The notes: generated from the letters alone by a model not told the origin. DNA of 64,000 nucleotides from Proteus terrae subsp. cibarius (GCF_011045835.1 NZ_CP047349.1:1488001-1552000), one strand, 5' to 3'; positions 41,626-54,584 are shown, numbered from the stretch's first letter. Numbers and translations: made by a program.

Positions 41626-42483
41626 ATGATGAAACTTAAACTTCGTCATCGTCGGCTTAGGAAGTTTCGTAAAATTAAGAATTTACGTAGACAACATTCA
41701 CGTTGTCGCTATTTTCATCTAACCCATAAAACGGAACATGAAATGAATTTACCCAAAGTTGTCGTATTAACAGGGGCTGGCATTTCGGCTGAATCAGGAA
41801 TTAAAACATTCCGATCAGAAGATGGATTGTGGGAAGAACATCGCGTTGAAGATGTTGCAACACCTGAAGGTTATCAACGCAATCCCCAATTGGTTCAGCA
41901 GTTTTACAATGAACGTCGTCGCCAATTGCAACACCCCTCTATTCAACCAAATGAAGCGCATTATGCATTAGCAAAACTAGAGCAACGTTTAGGTAAAGAG
42001 AATTTTTTACTGGTAACTCAAAATATTGATAATCTGCATGAAAAAGCAGGTAGTAAACATATTTTGCATATGCATGGTGAATTGCTAAAAGTGCGTTGTC
42101 CTCAATCTCGCCAAGTATTTGAATGGAAAGGGGACTTAGAAATAACAGATCGTTGCCATTGTTGCCAATTTCCATCACCATTACGCCCTCATATTGTCTG
42201 GTTTGGTGAAATGCCAATTGGCATGGAAGAGATTTATCGAGCTTTGGCTGAGGCTGATATTTTTATCTCTATCGGTACATCTGGAAATGTTTATCCAGCA
42301 GCCGGTTTTGTCCATGAAGCTCGCTTAACAGGTGCTCATACCGTTGAGTTAAATCTTGAGCCAAGTTTGGTTGAAAGCCAGTTTGAAGAGAAACATTATG
42401 GCCCTGCGAGTCAGGTAGTTGATGAATATGTTCATAAATTGTTTGAATTAATTAATGATCCTAAAGCTGATTTGACGCAATAA
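41626..42483 (+). CDS. cobB: NAD-dependent protein deacylase (sirtuin) CobB
   Basis: CobB removes acetyl and succinyl groups from lysines, for example on acetyl-CoA synthetase. Sirtuin motifs are [14 protein letters not shown] (~49-62), [12 protein letters not shown] (~131-142) and the catalytic His in [11 protein letters not shown] (~150). The Zn site is made of the Cys in VRCPQSR and the CHCC run. FYNERRRQL carries the Tyr/Arg pair of class III desuccinylases. The 285-residue form with the basic N-terminal extension ([18 protein letters not shown]) corresponds to long CobB. An internal ATG at 41743 could make a short form, as described for other enterobacteria. Confidence 0.95.
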   Translation: MMKLKLRHRRLRKFRKIKNLRRQHSRCRYFHLTHKTEHEMNLPKVVVLTGAGISAESGIKTFRSEDGLWEEHRVEDVATPEGYQRNPQLVQQFYNERRRQLQHPSIQPNEAHYALAKLEQRLGKENFLLVTQNIDNLHEKAGSKHILHMHGELLKVRCPQSRQVFEWKGDLEITDRCHCCQFPSPLRPHIVWFGEMPIGMEEIYRALAEADIFISIGTSGNVYPAAGFVHEARLTGAHTVELNLEPSLVESQFEEKHYGPASQVVDEYVHKLFELINDPKADLTQ

Positions 42484-42535
42484 TTATTTTATAGAGTTCC
42501 CTATTATTGTTCTTAGAGAGATCTTAGGGGGCAAA

Positions 42536-43780
42536 ATGGATAAATTATTAGAACGTTTTTTTGAATATATTAATTTTGATACACAATCAAAACCATCTTC
42601 AAAAATGTCACCAAGCAGTGATGGACAATTAAAGCTAGCCAAGGCATTGGCTCAAGAATTAAAAAAACTGGGTTTTTCTGATGTGATGCTCAGTGACAAA
42701 GGATGTGTAATGGCAAGTTTACCATCCAATGTATCTTGGCCAGTGCCAGTTATTGGCTTTATTTCGCATCTTGATACATCTCCTGACTTTTCAGGAAAAC
42801 ATGTGAAACCACAAGTTCTTGAAGATTATCGTGGTGGTGATATTGCTTTGGGTATTGGTGATGAAGTGTTATCACCAGTAATGTTCCCAATCTTACATTC
42901 AATGATTGGTAAGACATTAATTACTACGGATGGTAAAACATTACTGGGTGCAGACGATAAAGCGGGTATTGCTGAAATTATTACTGCGATGGTGCGCTTA
43001 AAAGAAACGAATCGACCTCATGGGGATATTCGTATTGCTTTCACTCCTGATGAAGAAATTGGGCGTGGCGCGCATTATGTAGATTTAAAAGCATTTGGCG
43101 CAAGCTGGGCTTATACCGTAGATGGTGGTGGTGTTGGCGAACTGGAATATGAAAATTTCAACGCCGCATCCGTAAGTATTAAAATTGTAGGTAACAATGT
43201 TCACCCTGGCAGTGCAAAAGGGGTGATGGTTAACGCATTAGGATTAGCAACGCGAATTCATCAAGAATTACCTGTCGAGGAAACACCAGAAAATACCGAC
43301 GGTTATGAAGGTTTTTACCATCTGCAAAGTATCAAAGGTTCGGTAGAAAGAGCAGAAATGCATTATATTATCCGTGATTTTAACCGTAACTTATTTGAAA
43401 AACGCAAACAAAATATGATTGCGATTGCAGAGAGAGTCGGTAAAGGTCTACATCCTGATTGCTATATTGAGCTAACTATTGATGATAGCTATTACAATAT
43501 GCATGATAAAGTTGTTCAATTCCCACACATCATTGAAATAGCCAAACAAGCAATGATTGATTGTGATATTGAACCAAATATCAAGCCTATCCGTGGTGGT
43601 ACAGACGGTGCTCAACTTTCTTACCGTGGATTACCTTGCCCTAATATTTTTACCGGCGGTTATAATTTCCATGGTAAGCATGAATTTATCTCTTTAGAAG
43701 GTATGGAAGCGGCGGTGAGTGTGATTATGCGTATCGCTGAAATTACAGCGGAAAGAGAAAAAGCCAAAGTGATTAATTAA
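42536..43780 (+). CDS. pepT: Peptidase T (tripeptidase)
   Basis: A zinc M20 aminotripeptidase. The 414 residues have the metal ligands in [14 protein letters not shown] (His ~78), [13 protein letters not shown] (Asp ~140), [13 protein letters not shown] (Glu pair ~173-174), [13 protein letters not shown] and [12 protein letters not shown] near the C-terminus. The length and the [15 protein letters not shown] dimerisation segment match E. coli PepT. The region ends with a strong terminator. The potABCD operon found here in E. coli is absent. Confidence 0.97.
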   Translation: MDKLLERFFEYINFDTQSKPSSKMSPSSDGQLKLAKALAQELKKLGFSDVMLSDKGCVMASLPSNVSWPVPVIGFISHLDTSPDFSGKHVKPQVLEDYRGGDIALGIGDEVLSPVMFPILHSMIGKTLITTDGKTLLGADDKAGIAEIITAMVRLKETNRPHGDIRIAFTPDEEIGRGAHYVDLKAFGASWAYTVDGGGVGELEYENFNAASVSIKIVGNNVHPGSAKGVMVNALGLATRIHQELPVEETPENTDGYEGFYHLQSIKGSVERAEMHYIIRDFNRNLFEKRKQNMIAIAERVGKGLHPDCYIELTIDDSYYNMHDKVVQFPHIIEIAKQAMIDCDIEPNIKPIRGGTDGAQLSYRGLPCPNIFTGGYNFHGKHEFISLEGMEAAVSVIMRIAEITAEREKAKVIN

Positions 43781-43794
43781 TTACTTATTGAGCT

Positions 43795-43826
43795 AAAAAA
43801 ATAGCCGATATTTCGGCTATTTTTTT
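43795..43826. terminator. Terminator of pepT
   Basis: AAAAAAATAGCCGA pairs with TCGGCTATTTTTTT around a 4-nt loop; symmetrical and usable on both strands. Confidence 0.92.
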
Positions 43827-44141
43827 GGTTACATTTTTTATTTGCAGTGTTAGCTAAGATTATTTATTTATGTTCTTTTTAATCTTCATGTAACATGCTA
43901 CCTTCAGTTTTATCTTAAGTGATATTGATAAAACAAAATAGAATAAATTACTAAAAAGAAATATAAAATAAATTATATAGAGTCTCTTAAGTTAAAATAA
44001 AATCACTTCATAATAATACGAATGTTAATTATGAGTTTTTCAAACTTAAAATATACGCTATTTTACCGCAATAGATTGATAAATTAGAACAAGTTAATGT
44101 CATCTATAATTATTGTAAAATGATAATATAAGGATGGTAGA
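43827..44141. other. AT-rich intergenic region
   Basis: About 315 bp, over three-quarters A/T, between the pepT terminator and a small orphan gene. No ORF or structured element seen apart from a probable A/T-rich promoter near the small gene. Confidence 0.4.
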
Positions 44142-44450
44142 ATGGATACGGCATCAGGGAAATTAGTTAATCCTGTAATTGAAAAACAAATTGATTTAAA
44201 TAATAAAAAAGAAATCAATATTAATAATGAAAATAAAGTATTAATAAAGACACATGAAAAACAATCATTTATTATTATCTCTAGCTATTTTCTGATAACT
44301 TATTTAATCTCATTTTCTCTTTATGCAACAAATAGTAAGCATACGTTATTGCTTTTTTTCTTACAGAGTACATTTTTCGTTGTTATCCCTTTTTTCTTTT
44401 GTAATACAAGAGTACTTTTAAAAGAATCGATAAATTATTTAATTCGTTAA
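44142..44450 (+). CDS. Small hypothetical membrane protein
   Basis: A 102-residue protein of unknown family. The first 40 residues are polar, Asn/Lys/Ile-rich. Two hydrophobic segments follow (~44-61 and ~68-86), giving a probable two-helix inner-membrane protein with a cytoplasmic N-tail. AAGGATGG lies 3-11 nt before the ATG. Base composition is more AT-rich than its neighbours and there is no counterpart at this place in E. coli, so it may be acquired or lineage-specific. Its own terminator supports a real transcript. Confidence 0.55.
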   Translation: MDTASGKLVNPVIEKQIDLNNKKEININNENKVLIKTHEKQSFIIISSYFLITYLISFSLYATNSKHTLLLFFLQSTFFVVIPFFFCNTRVLLKESINYLIR

Positions 44451-44487
44451 GTTTTAAGATAAGATATATAGTATATCTAATAATAAA

Positions 44488-44517
44488 GAAGCCCTGCCAT
44501 TAATATGACAGGGCTTT
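44488..44517. terminator. Terminator shared by the small membrane gene and roxA
   Basis: AAGCCCTG pairs with CAGGGCTT around a 14-nt partly paired loop (CCAT/ATGA region), flanked by A/T tracts on both sides. Confidence 0.75.
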
Positions 44518-44545
44518 ATAGCTTATTATTGGAAATTAGTAATAA

Positions 44546-45667
44546 TTAATCTTCAAAATACCAATAACCTTGGTTAACTAACTGAGTTAATAAACGCACA
44601 AATTTTGGATCAGCTAATGCATCGCCCAAGTGTTGTTTATCAATATAATCATATTGGCAAAGCGCATCCACGGCTTCTATATGGTCAGTGTCCATCAATT
44701 GACCATTTACAAAACAGTTATCGCCAACACGTAATGCACGAATACCATTTAAACGATGAAGTTGCTCACCTTGTTGCAGTAAATCGTGAATTTCTGCATT
44801 TTCATATAAAGGTTCTGGAACTGCGAGATCAAGTTCATGACGAGATTGAGAAATAAATTCACCAAACCAATGACGGAATACTTCTGGTTGAGCAAGTAAA
44901 TCCTCCATCATGTCATGGAGTTTATTTAACTCTTGATGTTGCACTAATGCTGGATTTTCACGCGGTGTTAGATCTGGGTCACTATAACGATAGCTACCTA
45001 AATCATTTGCTAGCACATAGTCAGCGAAACCACTGAAAAGTTCACGAGCATTAGGTGCCCTGAATCCGACAGAGTAGTTTAGCGATTCTTCAATCGCATA
45101 ACCTTCATGTGGGAATCCAGGTGGGATATAAAGAATATCACCCGGTTCTAATTCTTCATCAATAATTGCTTCAAAAGGATCAACTTGCAGCAGATCAGGG
45201 TGAGGGCAGTGTTGTTTCATTGGGATTTTTTCACCCACACGCCAGCGACGACGACCTTGCCCCTGAATAATAAAGACATCATATTGATCAAGGTGTGGGC
45301 CTACACCACCACCGGGAACAGAGTAAGAGATCATTAAATCATCAATACGCCAATCGGGTAACACGCGAAATGGCTTCATTAATGCCGCACTAGGAAAATG
45401 CCAGTGATCGACGGCTTGTACAAGTAAAGACCAGTCTTTATCACCAAGTCCTTCGAAGTGCTCAAAAGGCCCGTGTTTGACTCCCCATTGTCCGTCTTGA
45501 CAGCTTACAAGACGGCTATCCACTTCATCTTCCATTGCAAGACCAGCAAGTTCGTCAGGAGATAAAGGATCAACAAAACGAGAGAAGCCGTTTTTAATTA
45601 ATAAAGGGCGTTTTTGCCAATGGCTTTCGAGGAATGATTGCCAATCTAAATTAAGTTTATAGTCCAT
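44546..45667 (-). CDS. roxA: 50S ribosomal protein L16 3-hydroxylase (RoxA/YcfD)
   Basis: A 2-oxoglutarate/Fe(II) oxygenase of the JmjC type that hydroxylates an arginine of ribosomal protein L16. The 373 residues match E. coli. The iron ligands are the HxD pair in GPHLDQYDVFIIQG (~130) and the distal His in PPGFPHEGYAI (~189); the 2-oxoglutarate-binding residues lie in GRRRWRVG. The winged-helix C-terminal dimerisation domain follows. It adjoins pepT and phoQ, as in E. coli. Confidence 0.96.
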   Translation of the reverse strand: MDYKLNLDWQSFLESHWQKRPLLIKNGFSRFVDPLSPDELAGLAMEDEVDSRLVSCQDGQWGVKHGPFEHFEGLGDKDWSLLVQAVDHWHFPSAALMKPFRVLPDWRIDDLMISYSVPGGGVGPHLDQYDVFIIQGQGRRRWRVGEKIPMKQHCPHPDLLQVDPFEAIIDEELEPGDILYIPPGFPHEGYAIEESLNYSVGFRAPNARELFSGFADYVLANDLGSYRYSDPDLTPRENPALVQHQELNKLHDMMEDLLAQPEVFRHWFGEFISQSRHELDLAVPEPLYENAEIHDLLQQGEQLHRLNGIRALRVGDNCFVNGQLMDTDHIEAVDALCQYDYIDKQHLGDALADPKFVRLLTQLVNQGYWYFED

Positions 45668-45850
45668 TGTGTATATCCTGAATTCGGGAAGCCTGAAGCC
45701 ATAGTATAATGAATTCTAACTTCCTGCTAAACATTCCTTTGAGCAATGTGAGTAATAGCGAGTAACACGATAATAGCTGAACAGATATCATACATAACGC
45801 CGTATATTTGGCGGTAAAGAAAAAAGAAAGAAGTTTCTTATCAATAAGGA

Positions 45851-47314
45851 TTATTCGCGATCAGTGGTAAGTCGCTGCTCAGCAAAAGTTACGGTGATAC
45901 GAGCACCACCTAAAGGACTATCAGTAATAATAATTTCGCCACTGTATTGTTCAATAATATCTACTGCGATCGATAAGCCTAAACCTTGTCCCGGACGCAG
46001 TGTGTCTGCTCTAGTTCCTCGCTGGAAAATAGCCTCTCTTTTTTCAGGGCCGACTCCTGGACCATCATCATCAACAATAATTATTACGCTGTTTTCATTA
46101 TTGCTAACGTTGATTTCAACGAATTCTAAGCAATATTTACAGGCGTTATCCAGAATATTGCCCATCACTTCCATAAAGTCATTTTTCTCACCTAACCACA
46201 TAATTTCAGGTGAAACATTGAGTGTTAAATCAACCCCTTTTGACTGATAAACTTTACTTAATGCACTACAAAGATTATCGAGCAATCCTGACAATGAATG
46301 GAGTTTTCGCGTGGTGATATCATGATCACCATGAATGGATGCGCGGTGTAGGTAATAACCCATTTGTTGTGAAATTCGTTCAATTTGGTCGAGCATAATA
46401 GGTTCAGCTTGCTCTATCGTCATTTGCTTGCCTGATCGCAAAGAGCGTAATGTTGATTGCAACACAGCTAGTGGCGTTTTTAAGCTGTGGGTGAGATCAG
46501 ATAAACTTGTACGATATTTACTGTAACGACTGCGTTCATTACGCAATAACACATTTAAATTTCGCACTAAGCCTTTTAGTTCGGTTGGCGGGTTTTCATC
46601 CAAATCATTGCGAGTCCCTTTTTCTAATGCACTGATTTGTTCAATAACTTGCTTTATGGGTCTTAAACTCCAATGTGCAGCCAACCAAATTAAGGGGACA
46701 ACTAAAAATAGATTTGCAAGAATGATATATAAGAACCAGTCCCAAACTTGACTGACTTTTTGCATACGTTGAGGAATAGGATCGATAACCGCGATTGCCA
46801 TATAAGGCATATTATCAGCCGCAGGATAATGATTAATCACAACAGAGTGAGTTAAAAACTCATTACTGGAATATTCGTCAAGGCGTTTGAGATAAACACG
46901 ATATTGCGGTAACTGCTGTAACATTAAACGTGTTGTTTTGACATCAACAGAGATTTCAAATAGGCCTTCTTCATGGCGCCATTTATGTTTAATGCTATCA
47001 GGTATAGCTTTCGGTAAATCGGGCGGTATCCATAATACATTACCTTTATCATCAAAAATAACCACCAGCGAGGTATTGTTATTATTAAGATTTGTTGGAA
47101 ATTCAATATTCAGCTTGCTCCTATCCCACTGCGCTAAGCTGTAGTAAAGATTACTTTGACTACGCATCAACATAAAAGTGGTTTTATCCACACTGACAAT
47201 CGAACCGACAATGGCAACTAACCCATAAGAGAGTGTAAGTGCCAAAATAATGGCACTAGTTGCAAGTAAAAAGCGAGTTCGTAATGAGAGCGGAGAGCGC
47301 TGTTTTTTTTGCAT
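45851..47314 (-). CDS. phoQ: Sensor histidine kinase PhoQ
   Basis: PhoQ is the inner-membrane sensor for low Mg2+, acid pH and antimicrobial peptides. The 487 residues have TM1 ~15-40, a periplasmic sensor (~45-190), TM2 ~195-215 (FLYIILANLFLVVPLIWL), HAMP, the phospho-acceptor His in LTHSLKTPLAVLQ (~278), N-box NILDNACKYC, G1 DDDGPGVG and G2 GQGLGLSIAVDI. The periplasmic stretch that forms the acidic patch in E. coli (DDTDDDAEM) reads DEYSSNEFL here, with few acidic residues. One base separates it from phoP. Confidence 0.96.
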   Translation of the reverse strand: MQKKQRSPLSLRTRFLLATSAIILALTLSYGLVAIVGSIVSVDKTTFMLMRSQSNLYYSLAQWDRSKLNIEFPTNLNNNNTSLVVIFDDKGNVLWIPPDLPKAIPDSIKHKWRHEEGLFEISVDVKTTRLMLQQLPQYRVYLKRLDEYSSNEFLTHSVVINHYPAADNMPYMAIAVIDPIPQRMQKVSQVWDWFLYIILANLFLVVPLIWLAAHWSLRPIKQVIEQISALEKGTRNDLDENPPTELKGLVRNLNVLLRNERSRYSKYRTSLSDLTHSLKTPLAVLQSTLRSLRSGKQMTIEQAEPIMLDQIERISQQMGYYLHRASIHGDHDITTRKLHSLSGLLDNLCSALSKVYQSKGVDLTLNVSPEIMWLGEKNDFMEVMGNILDNACKYCLEFVEINVSNNENSVIIIVDDDGPGVGPEKREAIFQRGTRADTLRPGQGLGLSIAVDIIEQYSGEIIITDSPLGGARITVTFAEQRLTTDRE

Positions 47315-47315
47315 A

Positions 47316-47990
47316 TTAAGGTTTCATATCAAAACGGTAGCCTTGCCCGCGTACTGTAACCACCACGTCATCAGGGTATTTTTCTAAGATTTTTTTACGT
47401 AGTCGGCCCATCAGTACATCAATAGTGTGACTCTCTTTTAATTCAGCATCTGGATATAACTGACGCATTAATGCATCTTTACTAACAACTTTATTTTGAT
47501 TGCGCATTAATGTTTCTAAAATTGTATATTCAAATGCGGTTAACTTAATTTGCTCTCCTGAAATCATGAACTCTTTACGTGATAAATCCAATTCAAACGG
47601 TTCAATGGCGAGAGTTTGCGATGCAATTCCCATGTTTCTTCGCATTAAAGCCTGAATACGTGCAACAATTTCCTCAAAATGAAAGGGCTTTGTCACATAG
47701 TCATCAGCACCTGCATTTAATGCTGAGACTTTTTCTTGCCAACTTTCACGGGCCGTTAAAACCATTATTGGTAGGGTGATATTATTCTCTCGCCATCTAC
47801 GAATAAGGCTAATGCCATCTTCATCCGGCAATCCTAAATCTACAATGGCAACATCAGGTGTACCTTCTGCTATAAAACTATCTGCTTCTTTGGCATCTTC
47901 TGCTGCATCAACTTGATGTCCAGCATCACGAAATTGCACAGATAAGTGATGGCGAAGTAAGATATTATCTTCAATAATTAAGATCCGCAT
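47316..47990 (-). CDS. phoP: Response regulator PhoP
   Basis: An OmpR-family regulator of 224 residues. The receiver domain holds the acidic pair EDN (8-10), phospho-acceptor Asp51 in [12 protein letters not shown], Thr in [11 protein letters not shown] and Lys in [12 protein letters not shown]. The C-terminal winged-helix domain ends in [11 protein letters not shown]. It is first in the phoPQ operon and controls lipid A modification and Mg2+ uptake genes. The upstream region contains TAGTTTA-ACTAT-CATTTC, at best a weak PhoP box. Confidence 0.97.
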   Translation of the reverse strand: MRILIIEDNILLRHHLSVQFRDAGHQVDAAEDAKEADSFIAEGTPDVAIVDLGLPDEDGISLIRRWRENNITLPIMVLTARESWQEKVSALNAGADDYVTKPFHFEEIVARIQALMRRNMGIASQTLAIEPFELDLSRKEFMISGEQIKLTAFEYTILETLMRNQNKVVSKDALMRQLYPDAELKESHTIDVLMGRLRKKILEKYPDDVVVTVRGQGYRFDMKP

Positions 47991-48164
47991 TATTCCACCT
48001 TGAGTACAATCAGCAAAAATTCACTGTTGTAAAATAAATACAGGAAATGATAGTTAAACTATTATATAAAAATATGGGCTCATCATAGACAATCTAGCGC
48101 TTAAAAAACACTGTATCCAGCAAAGTGTTTAAGTTATAGATAGTTTTCTCTGTGTTTTGGTTAT

Positions 48165-48196
48165 AAAAAAAGGCAGAAATTATCTGCCTTTTTAGA
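48165..48196. terminator. Terminator of purB (readable on both strands)
   Basis: AAAGGCAGA and TCTGCCTTT form the stem around a 5-nt loop, with A7 on one side and T5 on the other. Confidence 0.88.
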
Positions 48197-48204
48197 GAGG
48201 AAAA

Positions 48205-50236
<2,032 letters not shown>

Positions 50237-50238
50237 AT

Positions 50239-51351
<1,113 letters not shown>

Positions 51352-51451
51352 TCACTGCGGAAAAATAAGCGCCATACTTTACCATATCACTGACACAGGT
51401 GCATCAAGTCTTACTCTGTTTTTGATGCTTTGTTTTTTCCTTTTCTATTAT

Positions 51452-51901
51452 TTAGTTAAAGGGAGTTCCAAAGCTACTCAAGATAGAGAGGGGATAACGT
51501 TCACCTTGTTGATAACATAACAGGCTTTCCCTCACCAATGGTGAACGTAGTTGCTGGCTATGAATAATTTCATCAGTACTAACCCAGTGACAACAATTAA
51601 TATCGCTATCTTGAGGTTGCGTTTCAAATTGTTCTTGCGCCTCAATAAGAAAAAGAAAACGTAAAAAAGGGGTTTTATCCGGCGCAATCCATTGATGTAA
51701 TTTAAGAAAATATTGAACCGGAAGTGTTAACCCTGTTTCTTCCCATAATTCACGCTGAACAGCCTGAATAAGCGTTTCATTGGCTTCAAGATGCCCAGCA
51801 GGTTGATTCCACGTTGCTTTTCCATTGACCGTTTCTTCAACAACAAGAAACTTATTTTTTGCATGAACGATACAAGCGACAGTCACATGAGGTTTAAACA
51901 A
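51452..51901 (-). CDS. nudJ: Nudix phosphatase NudJ
   Basis: A Nudix hydrolase; E. coli NudJ acts on thiamine pyrophosphate precursors (HMP-PP) and nucleotides. The Nudix box [20 protein letters not shown] (then TGL) is intact. I place the start at TTG 51901 because AAGGAG lies 7 nt upstream and the product then starts (M)[14 protein letters not shown], matching E. coli; a GTG at 51922 in the same frame would lie deeper inside rluE. With TTG it has 149 residues and overlaps rluE by 8 bp. Confidence 0.92.
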   Translation of the reverse strand: MFKPHVTVACIVHAKNKFLVVEETVNGKATWNQPAGHLEANETLIQAVQRELWEETGLTLPVQYFLKLHQWIAPDKTPFLRFLFLIEAQEQFETQPQDSDINCCHWVSTDEIIHSQQLRSPLVRESLLCYQQGERYPLSILSSFGTPFN

Positions 51902-52523
51902 AATCAATCTCCTTCCATTCACCAGGTAATAAGTTATCCAATGTAATATTTCCCATACTAAATCGGATCAAACGCAATGTTGGATAACCAATATGAGCCG
52001 TCATTCGTCTCACTTGACGGTTTTTACCTTCAAATAACGTTATTTTTAACCAACTCGTCGGGATAGTTTGACGTTTTCTAATTGGAGGATTTCTCTCCCA
52101 TAGCCATTCGGGCTGTTCAACTATTTCGATTTGTGCTGGTAATGTTTTGCCGTCTTTAAGTTCTAACCCATCTCTAAATTGTTGTAATGAGTCCGTACTT
52201 GGAATGCCTTCAACCTGAGCATAGTAGATTTTTCCTGTTTTTTTACCCGGTTGTGTTAATTTTGCTTGTAACTTCCCATCATTTGTTAAGACTAAAAGTC
52301 CTTCACTATCTCTATCTAAACGTCCAGCTGCATAAATATCATGAATAGGAATAAAATCTTTTAGTGTTTTTCTGCCATTTTCATCCGTAAATTGCACAAG
52401 AACATCGAAGGGCTTGTTGAAGATAACAACTTTACGCTCACCTCTTGGGCGTACTGGTTTTCTTTGTGCTGATGGAGTGTAGTGTTTTCTCGATTTAGCG
52501 CTATTTTTAAGTTGATTTGCCAT
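51894..52523 (-). CDS. rluE: 23S rRNA pseudouridine(2457) synthase
   Basis: An RsuA-family pseudouridine synthase without an S4 domain, 209 residues. Catalytic Asp is in [19 protein letters not shown] (~66-84); the family text [14 protein letters not shown] and [20 protein letters not shown] is intact. A basic N-terminal tail ([19 protein letters not shown]) probably contacts rRNA. Upstream of and overlapping nudJ; divergent from icd. Confidence 0.95.
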   Translation of the reverse strand: MANQLKNSAKSRKHYTPSAQRKPVRPRGERKVVIFNKPFDVLVQFTDENGRKTLKDFIPIHDIYAAGRLDRDSEGLLVLTNDGKLQAKLTQPGKKTGKIYYAQVEGIPSTDSLQQFRDGLELKDGKTLPAQIEIVEQPEWLWERNPPIRKRQTIPTSWLKITLFEGKNRQVRRMTAHIGYPTLRLIRFSMGNITLDNLLPGEWKEIDFV

Positions 52524-52603
52524 AGTTAATTTTTGTAAAAAATGGGAGATTGATTATACCTTAAAAGAGAAGCGATTGGCGTTAGCTGAATAATCAAGTA
52601 GTA

Positions 52604-52632
52604 TTGACAGGTCTCTTACAAAAAATTAACAA
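52604..52632 (+). promoter_or_regulatory. Candidate sigma-70 promoter of icd
   Basis: TTGACA (52604-52609) is followed, after a 17-bp spacer, by TAACAA (52627-52632), 30 bp before the icd start. The -35 is perfect and the -10 weak. Confidence 0.5.
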
Positions 52633-52661
52633 AGCGTGCGCTTACATGAAAGGAGAGGTAA

Positions 52662-53915
52662 ATGGAAAGCAAAGTAGTTGTTCCGGCTAATGGCGCTAAA
52701 ATTACACTAGATGCTAAAGGTAAGCTTGTTGTTCCAAATAACCCGATTATCCCTTATATCGAAGGGGACGGTATCGGTATCGATGTTACGCCAGCAATGT
52801 TAAAAGTTGTTGATGCAGCAGTTGAGAAAGCTTACGGCAAAGAACGTAAGATTGAGTGGATGGAAGTCTACACCGGCGAGAAATCAACGCAGGTTTATGG
52901 TAAAGATGTTTGGCTACCAGAAGAAACCTTAGATCTTATCCGTGAATATCGTGTTTCTATTAAAGGTCCTCTTACTACCCCTGTTGGCGGTGGTATCCGT
53001 TCATTAAACGTTGCATTACGTCAACAACTAGACCTCTATATTTGCCTACGTCCAGTACGTTATTACAAAGGCACTCCAAGCCCAGTTAAACAACCTGAAC
53101 TAACTGATATGGTTATCTTCCGTGAGAACTCAGAAGATATCTATGCAGGTATTGAGTGGAAAGCGGGCTCAGCAGAAGCAGATAAAGTTATTAAATTCCT
53201 ACAAAATGAAATGGGTGTAACCAAAATTCGCTTCCCACAAGATTGCGGTATTGGTATCAAACCTTGCTCAGAAGAAGGAACTAAGCGCTTAGTTCGTGCA
53301 GCGATTGAATACGCTATCGATAACGATCGTGATTCAGTTACATTGGTACACAAAGGTAATATTATGAAATTTACCGAAGGTGCCTTTAAAGACTGGGGTT
53401 ATGAGTTAGCACGTGAAGAATTCGGTGGTGAATTATTAGATGGTGGTCCTTGGGTTAAAATCAAGAATCCAAAATCAGGTAAAGAGATCATCGTTAAAGA
53501 TGTTATCGCCGATGCATTCTTACAACAAATCCTGCTACGTCCAGCAGAGTATGATGTAATCGCATGTATGAACCTTAATGGTGACTATATTTCCGATGCA
53601 TTAGCGGCTCAAGTAGGCGGTATCGGTATTGCTCCGGGCGCAAATATAGGTGATGAGTGTGCTTTATTTGAAGCAACACACGGTACGGCACCAAAATATG
53701 CAGGCCAAGATAAAGTTAACCCAGGCTCTATCATTCTTTCGGCAGAAATGATGTTACGCCACATGGGTTGGACAGAAGCCGCTGACTTAATCATTAAAGG
53801 TATGGAAGGCGCGATTGCCGCTAAGACCGTAACTTATGATTTCGAACGTCAGTTAGAAGGCGCTAAACTGCTGAAATGTAGCGAGTTTGGTGACGCGATT
53901 ATCAAACACATGTAA
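52662..53915 (+). CDS. icd: NADP-dependent isocitrate dehydrogenase
   Basis: This TCA-cycle enzyme has 417 residues (E. coli 416). The regulatory Ser113 phosphorylated by AceK lies in [24 protein letters not shown] specificity residues appear in [19 protein letters not shown] (~339-357), and the metal-binding Asps in [21 protein letters not shown] strong GGAGAGG precedes the ATG. The 3' end codes the complete C-terminus (GDAIIKHM). icd is a common prophage attachment gene; remnants of an integrase lie ~110 bp downstream. Confidence 0.98.
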   Translation: MESKVVVPANGAKITLDAKGKLVVPNNPIIPYIEGDGIGIDVTPAMLKVVDAAVEKAYGKERKIEWMEVYTGEKSTQVYGKDVWLPEETLDLIREYRVSIKGPLTTPVGGGIRSLNVALRQQLDLYICLRPVRYYKGTPSPVKQPELTDMVIFRENSEDIYAGIEWKAGSAEADKVIKFLQNEMGVTKIRFPQDCGIGIKPCSEEGTKRLVRAAIEYAIDNDRDSVTLVHKGNIMKFTEGAFKDWGYELAREEFGGELLDGGPWVKIKNPKSGKEIIVKDVIADAFLQQILLRPAEYDVIACMNLNGDYISDALAAQVGGIGIAPGANIGDECALFEATHGTAPKYAGQDKVNPGSIILSAEMMLRHMGWTEAADLIIKGMEGAIAAKTVTYDFERQLEGAKLLKCSEFGDAIIKHM

Positions 53916-53936
53916 TTGTTGATTTGATAAATAGTT

Positions 53937-53967
53937 AACGGGAGCTTATTAGTTCCCGTTTATTTTT
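53937..53967 (+). terminator. Rho-independent terminator of icd
   Basis: AACGGGA pairs with TCCCGTT around a 10-nt loop, followed by TATTTTTT. Confidence 0.88.
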
Positions 53968-53980
53968 TGTACTATAAAAT

Positions 53981-54016
53981 TCTTCCCCAAAATATCCCCA
54001 AAACTCTTCCCCAAAA
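53981..54016. repeat. Short CCCCAAAA direct repeats beside the integrase remnant
   Basis: TCTTCCCCAAAA occurs at 53981 and 54005, with ATCCCCAAAA between them, so three copies of TCCCCAAAA fall within 36 bp. They lie between the icd terminator and the integrase remnant, where attL core or integrase arm-type sites are expected. Assignment as attachment sequence is inference. Confidence 0.5.
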
Positions 54017-54023
54017 CTGTTCA

Positions 54024-54124
54024 ATTAAACAGCAATAATTTGCCATTCTTTGCCTCTATCGTCGTGGTACTTATCGGTCATATTTTGTGTTTTATGACCC
54101 AATAATTTTTGTGTATTAATTCGA
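54024..54124 (-). pseudogene. Phage tyrosine integrase, C-terminal remnant
   Basis: Only about 33 codons survive. The minus strand reads INTQKLLGHKTQNMTDKYH then DDRGKEWQIIAV and a stop at 54024-54026. This is the end of a lambda-type integrase: LLGHK with the catalytic His, and the Tyr of the active-site segment MTDKYHDD. Upstream the homology stops abruptly around 54124, where an antiterminator gene on the other strand begins. The remnant lies ~110 bp from icd and reads towards it, the usual layout of an integrase next to attL. It cannot be functional. Confidence 0.82.
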
Positions 54125-54130
54125 AGCTCA

Positions 54131-54463
54131 AGACGAAGCCGAGAGCAATGTTCAGATGATGATGGCTTAAAAATAAATAAAGCGGTATTACATTTAAAGG
54201 TAAATAATAGTTACTTGTTTCAGTTGGTTATTATGTACTATGTGAAGAATTATCCTTTGCGTTCAATGGCTTCAAAACTTGGTATTTCTCATAATGAAGT
54301 GGCTAAGCGATTGCAGACAGCGGAAGGATTTATTGAGGGATGTCTATCGGTTGATAACGTAAAATTAGATATGGATAAAATAATTAGAAGACACCACATT
54401 TATAGTTTTGCTCAATTACAAAACACAATATATTGTGTTAATGATGGTTTTGATGTTACATGA
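54131..54463 (+). pseudogene. Phage antiterminator Q, 5'-truncated
   Basis: The frame reads SREQCSDDDGLKINKAVLH..., then LFQLVIMYYVKNYPLRSMAS and KLGISHNEVAKRLQTAEGF, ending IEGCLSVDNVKLDMDKIIRRH. This is the C-terminal two-thirds of a lambdoid late-gene antiterminator of the Q family (Cys/Asp-rich motif, helix-turn-helix KLGISHNEVAKRLQ, ending in LDMD). About 50 N-terminal residues are missing and the sequence passes directly into the integrase remnant. A TTG at 54215 could still start an 82-residue product, which would lack the N-terminal part and is unlikely to antiterminate. Confidence 0.78.
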
Positions 54464-54584
54464 CCTATCTATTGAAAACCTCGTGAGTATAACGGGGTTG
54501 TATTTTTTATAGGTCTACTTAAGCTGATTTATCGTTAAAAAATAAAGTTTGCTATCTGAATTTTTCTATGGCTTAATAGCGTCA
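54464..54584. other. Upstream region of the cold-shock module
   Basis: Spacer between the Q remnant and the cold-shock leader. It must contain the csp promoter; TTTATCG...AATAAAGTTTGCTATCTGAA is AT-rich, but I could not fix -35/-10 boxes. Confidence 0.35.

Noticed and set aside
48010-48080. Possible PhoP box upstream of phoP (TAGTTTA-ACTAT-CATTTC)
   Set aside because: Only one hexamer fits the consensus; not strong enough to list as a site.
54098-54130. Extension of the Q frame into the integrase remnant
   Set aside because: The frame is open but the residues match the antisense of integrase, not Q; the homology joint lies near 54124-54134.
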